Assembly (NCBI GenBank): GCA_005888465.1
Contig: VAYJ01000060.1
Span: 1 to 41,697 of the forward strand
Length of the DNA stretch: 41,697 bases
Reading direction: 5' to 3'
Source of the DNA: Actinomycetota bacterium
GTDB lineage: Bacteria; Actinomycetota; UBA4738
Positions 39,593-41,697 of the stretch are shown one piece after another (the first letter of the stretch is position 1; every line of letters starts with the position of its first letter). The translations under genes and the position numbers were made by a program. The notes under the pieces were generated by a model that worked only from the letters and a program-made list of their open reading frames with translations, did no database searches and was not told where the DNA came from.

Positions 39593-40969
39593 CTATTCCG
39601 AAGAGAAGTAGACGTTCTTGACCTCGGTGTAGAGCTGGGTCGCGTGCATGCCCATCTCGCGGCCCATCCCACTCTTCTTGAACCCGCCGAAGGGTGCCTC
39701 CAGATGCACGCTGTGGCTCGAGTTCACCGAGATCACGCCGGTGCGGATCCCCTTCGCCACTCGGATGGCGCGGCCGAGATCCCTGGTCCACACGGAGCCG
39801 GACAGGCCATAATCGTTGTCGTTCGCGATCCGGATCGCCTCGTCCTCGGTGTCGAACGGGATGATGGACGCGACGGGACCGAAGATCTCCTCGCGTGCGA
39901 CGCGCAGGGCCTGGCCGCCGGTCACGAGCCGCGCGCCCTCGTGTTGTCCGACAGCGACGTACTCGAGCGAGGCGGCGCGCTGGCGCTCGGAGATCATGGG
40001 CCCGATCTCCGTGGACTCGTCGAGCGGCTGGCCGATCGTGAGTGCCTTCGTCCGCGTGGCGAACGCGCCCACGAACTCGTCGTAGGTCGGCCGCTGCACG
40101 ATCACGCGCGAGCGCGCGCAGCAGTCCTGGCCGCAGTTGCCGTAGACACTCGCGACGGAGCGCTCGACGCAGCGGTCGAAATCGGCGTCGGCGAAGACCA
40201 CGTTCGCCGACTTGCCTCCCAGCTCGAGCGAGACTCGGGTGACGTTCGGCGAGGACTGCGCGAGGACCTGCGCCCCGATCTCGGTCGACCCCGTGAACGA
40301 GATCTTGTTGACGCGTGGGTCGGTGACGAGCGCGGTGCCGACACTCCCGCCGGGCCCGGGCAGGACGGAAACCGCTTCATCGGGGACGCCGGCTTCGAAC
40401 AGGATATCGGCGAGCAGAAGGACCGAAAGCGGCGTCGCGGTCGCGGGCTTGACCACGATCGTGTTGCCGCACGTCAGGGCGGGGGCGATCTTCCACGTCG
40501 CGATAAGGAGCGGGAAGTTCCAGGGGACGATGAGCGCGCACACGCCAACCGGCTCGCGAAGCGTCACGTCGAGCCCGGGGTCCTGGATCGGGATCGTCTC
40601 GCCGACGATCTTGTTCGCCGCGCCGGCGAAGTACTCGAAGTACGCCGCCACCCCCGCGATCTCGTCGCGGGCGTCACGGATCGGCTTGCCGCCGTTGCGT
40701 GCCTCGACCGTGGCGATCGCCTCGAGGCGTTCCCGCACGAGGTTCGCCACACGCTGCAGGACGCGGCCGCGCTCGGTCGCGGACGTGCGCGGCCACGGGC
40801 CCTCGTCGAACGCGCGGCGCGCCGCGGCGACCGCTCGGCGGGCGTCCTCGACGCCGGCCTGCGCGCCCTCGGCCATCGGCTCCCCGCGCGCCGGTTCCTC
40901 GACCGTGAACGTCGCACCGTCGGCGGCGGTTCGGTGCTCACCGCCGATGATCAGGTCGAACCGATCCAT
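39593..40969 (-). CDS. aldehyde dehydrogenase (ALDH superfamily) with an apparent internal gap
   Basis: 458 residues against 480-495 usual. ALIVPWNFPLL, GSTEIGAQV, ELGGKSANVVF (general base Glu) and GNCGQDCCARSR with the catalytic Cys are all present. Oxidises an aldehyde with NAD(P). LVTGGQ is followed directly by ALRVAREEIFGPV; the family has about 20-27 residues there, including the GYFxEPTxF segment, so a block near 39912 looks missing in frame. ATG 40969 has TACCCT 8 nt upstream. No betaine or polyamine specificity can be claimed. Confidence 0.87.
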   Translation of the reverse strand: MDRFDLIIGGEHRTAADGATFTVEEPARGEPMAEGAQAGVEDARRAVAAARRAFDEGPWPRTSATERGRVLQRVANLVRERLEAIATVEARNGGKPIRDARDEIAGVAAYFEYFAGAANKIVGETIPIQDPGLDVTLREPVGVCALIVPWNFPLLIATWKIAPALTCGNTIVVKPATATPLSVLLLADILFEAGVPDEAVSVLPGPGGSVGTALVTDPRVNKISFTGSTEIGAQVLAQSSPNVTRVSLELGGKSANVVFADADFDRCVERSVASVYGNCGQDCCARSRVIVQRPTYDEFVGAFATRTKALTIGQPLDESTEIGPMISERQRAASLEYVAVGQHEGARLVTGGQALRVAREEIFGPVASIIPFDTEDEAIRIANDNDYGLSGSVWTRDLGRAIRVAKGIRTGVISVNSSHSVHLEAPFGGFKKSGMGREMGMHATQLYTEVKNVYFSSE

Positions 40970-40977
40970 GGACCGCC

Positions 40978-40983
40978 AGGGTA
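40978..40983 (-). promoter_or_regulatory. leaderless-type -10 box of the aldehyde dehydrogenase gene
   Basis: TACCCT on the minus strand ends 8 nt before ATG 40969. Confidence 0.4.
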
Positions 40984-41066
40984 GTGCAAACGCGCCGGGG
41001 CTGGTGCTGACGTTGAGTCCTGACGATCCACGCCGCGATCCCTTGACCATTCGGGGGTGCGGCCCG

Positions 41067-41072
41067 TACCGT
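41067..41072 (+). promoter_or_regulatory. leaderless-type -10 box of the aminotransferase gene
   Basis: TACCGT ends 7 nt before ATG 41080, without Shine-Dalgarno. Confidence 0.5.
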
Positions 41073-41079
41073 TCGGGCC

Positions 41080-41697
41080 ATGGCAAAGAAGCGCTCGCTC
41101 GCCAAACGCATGTCCCGGCTCGGCACCGAGTCGGCGTTCGAGGTCCTGGCACGCGCCCGCGCGCTGGAGGCCGAGGGCCACCGCATCATTCACCTGGAGA
41201 TCGGCGAGCCGGACTTCGACACGCCACGGCACATCGTCGACGCCGCGGCCGAGGCACTCCACGCCGGGTTCACGCACTACAACCCCGCGCCGGGCTACCC
41301 GGACGTCCGCGACGCCATCGGACGGCCGCGGTACGCCGGGGATCGCATCGTGATCACTCCCGGCGCGAAGCCGATCATGTTCTTCGCCATCATGGCCCTC
41401 TGCGGCAAGGGCGACGAAGTCCTCTACCCGAACCCCGGCTTCCCGATGTACGAGTCCATCACCGCGTTCGCCGGCGCCCGGCCCGTGGCGATCCCGCTTC
41501 GCGAACGCAACCAGTTCCGCATGGACCCCGACGAGGTCGCGTCGCTCGTGACGAAGCGAACCAGGATGCTCGTCATCAACTCACCGCACAACCCGTGCGG
41601 GAGCGCGCTCACGAAGGCGGACGTGGAGGCGCTCGCGGCGATCGCGATCGAACACGACCTGATCGTGCTCTCCGACGAGATGTACTGGGCGATCCGC
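41080..41697 (+). CDS. class I/II pyridoxal-phosphate aminotransferase (5' part, runs off the window)
   Basis: 206 residues before the edge. HLEIGEPDFDTPRHI, THYNPAPGYPDVRDAIG, ITPGAKPIMFFAIMALCG, EVLYPNPGFPMYES and INSPHNPCGSAL are fold-type I aminotransferase motifs (aspartate/alanine type); the PLP lysine lies beyond the window. Between RDAIG and RIVITPG the sequence is about 7 residues shorter than the family (RPRYAGD), perhaps a small in-frame loss near 41320. Divergent from the aldehyde dehydrogenase gene by 110 bp. Confidence 0.87.
   Translation, partial: MAKKRSLAKRMSRLGTESAFEVLARARALEAEGHRIIHLEIGEPDFDTPRHIVDAAAEALHAGFTHYNPAPGYPDVRDAIGRPRYAGDRIVITPGAKPIMFFAIMALCGKGDEVLYPNPGFPMYESITAFAGARPVAIPLRERNQFRMDPDEVASLVTKRTRMLVINSPHNPCGSALTKADVEALAAIAIEHDLIVLSDEMYWAIR

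Noticed and set aside
1..41697. tRNA, rRNA, CRISPR arrays, insertion sequences, phage or secretion-system genes
   Set aside because: Looked for typical arms, repeat arrays, transposase motifs and terminal repeats; none was found.

Overview
The window is about 41.7 kb of very GC-rich DNA (roughly 70 percent by eye), densely coded on both strands, with many ATGA or GTGA gene overlaps and many leaderless-type promoters (a TAnnnT hexamer 5-9 nt before the start codon). With WS/DGAT, a zinc-ribbon/DUF4328 protein, LLM flavin oxidoreductase, GntR/UTRA and MDR families, this points to an uncultured actinomycetote; the class cannot be fixed from the sequence alone. No tRNA, rRNA, CRISPR array, IS element or phage gene was seen.

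Layout. (1) 1-6507: alpha/beta hydrolase; then on the minus strand hydrolase, amidase, EamA transporter and wax ester synthase (WS/DGAT), preceded by a split zinc-ribbon/DUF4328 gene. (2) 6531-12606: animal-type transketolase, LLM oxidoreductase, a 62-residue protein, sulfurtransferase, ferredoxin-reductase-like flavoprotein, a small membrane protein and a histone-H1-like Lys/Ala protein. (3) 12709-20150, plus strand, the most interesting block: CDP-alcohol phosphatidyltransferase, then after tandem hairpins a tightly coupled operon of fatty acyl-CoA reductase/HAD phosphatase, zinc alcohol dehydrogenase, a divergent LarA-like (DUF2088) protein, PlsC acyltransferase and TetR regulator. (4) 20243-27803: glycogen genes, glgA divergent from malQ-glgB-glgX. 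(5) 27800-30600, minus strand: larB-larC-larE, the full nickel-pincer nucleotide (NPN) cofactor pathway. (6) 30611-32585: truncated cupredoxin lipoprotein, GreA-like factor, aminoglycoside-phosphotransferase-like kinase. (7) 32587-37316: APC permease, GntR regulator and a dimethylglycine/sarcosine dehydrogenase-type FAD-GcvT enzyme. (8) 37412-41697: small Cys protein, truncated cyclic-nucleotide/CBS protein with a probable exonuclease remnant, two coiled-coil proteins, aldehyde dehydrogenase and the start of a class I/II aminotransferase.

How it may fit together. larBCE makes the cofactor of LarA-type enzymes, and the only LarA homologue visible sits 9 kb away inside a lipid-type operon. That suggests a nickel-pincer enzyme acting on a hydroxy intermediate next to fatty-alcohol and acyl-transfer chemistry. 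The LarA homologue lacks two residues I recall as part of the lactate racemase site, so its substrate is probably not lactate. I know of no described pathway with this gene set; this is inference.

A second feature matters to anyone using the sequence: at least nine places look like short deletions relative to protein families (about 16-80 nt, one much larger), some in frame and some shifting it, plus a one-base shift in larC. They affect DUF4328, FAR-HAD, glgX, the cupredoxin, FAD-GcvT (twice), the cNMP/CBS protein, the aldehyde dehydrogenase and the aminotransferase. Such density is more like an assembly problem than ordinary gene decay, but only reads or close relatives can settle that.
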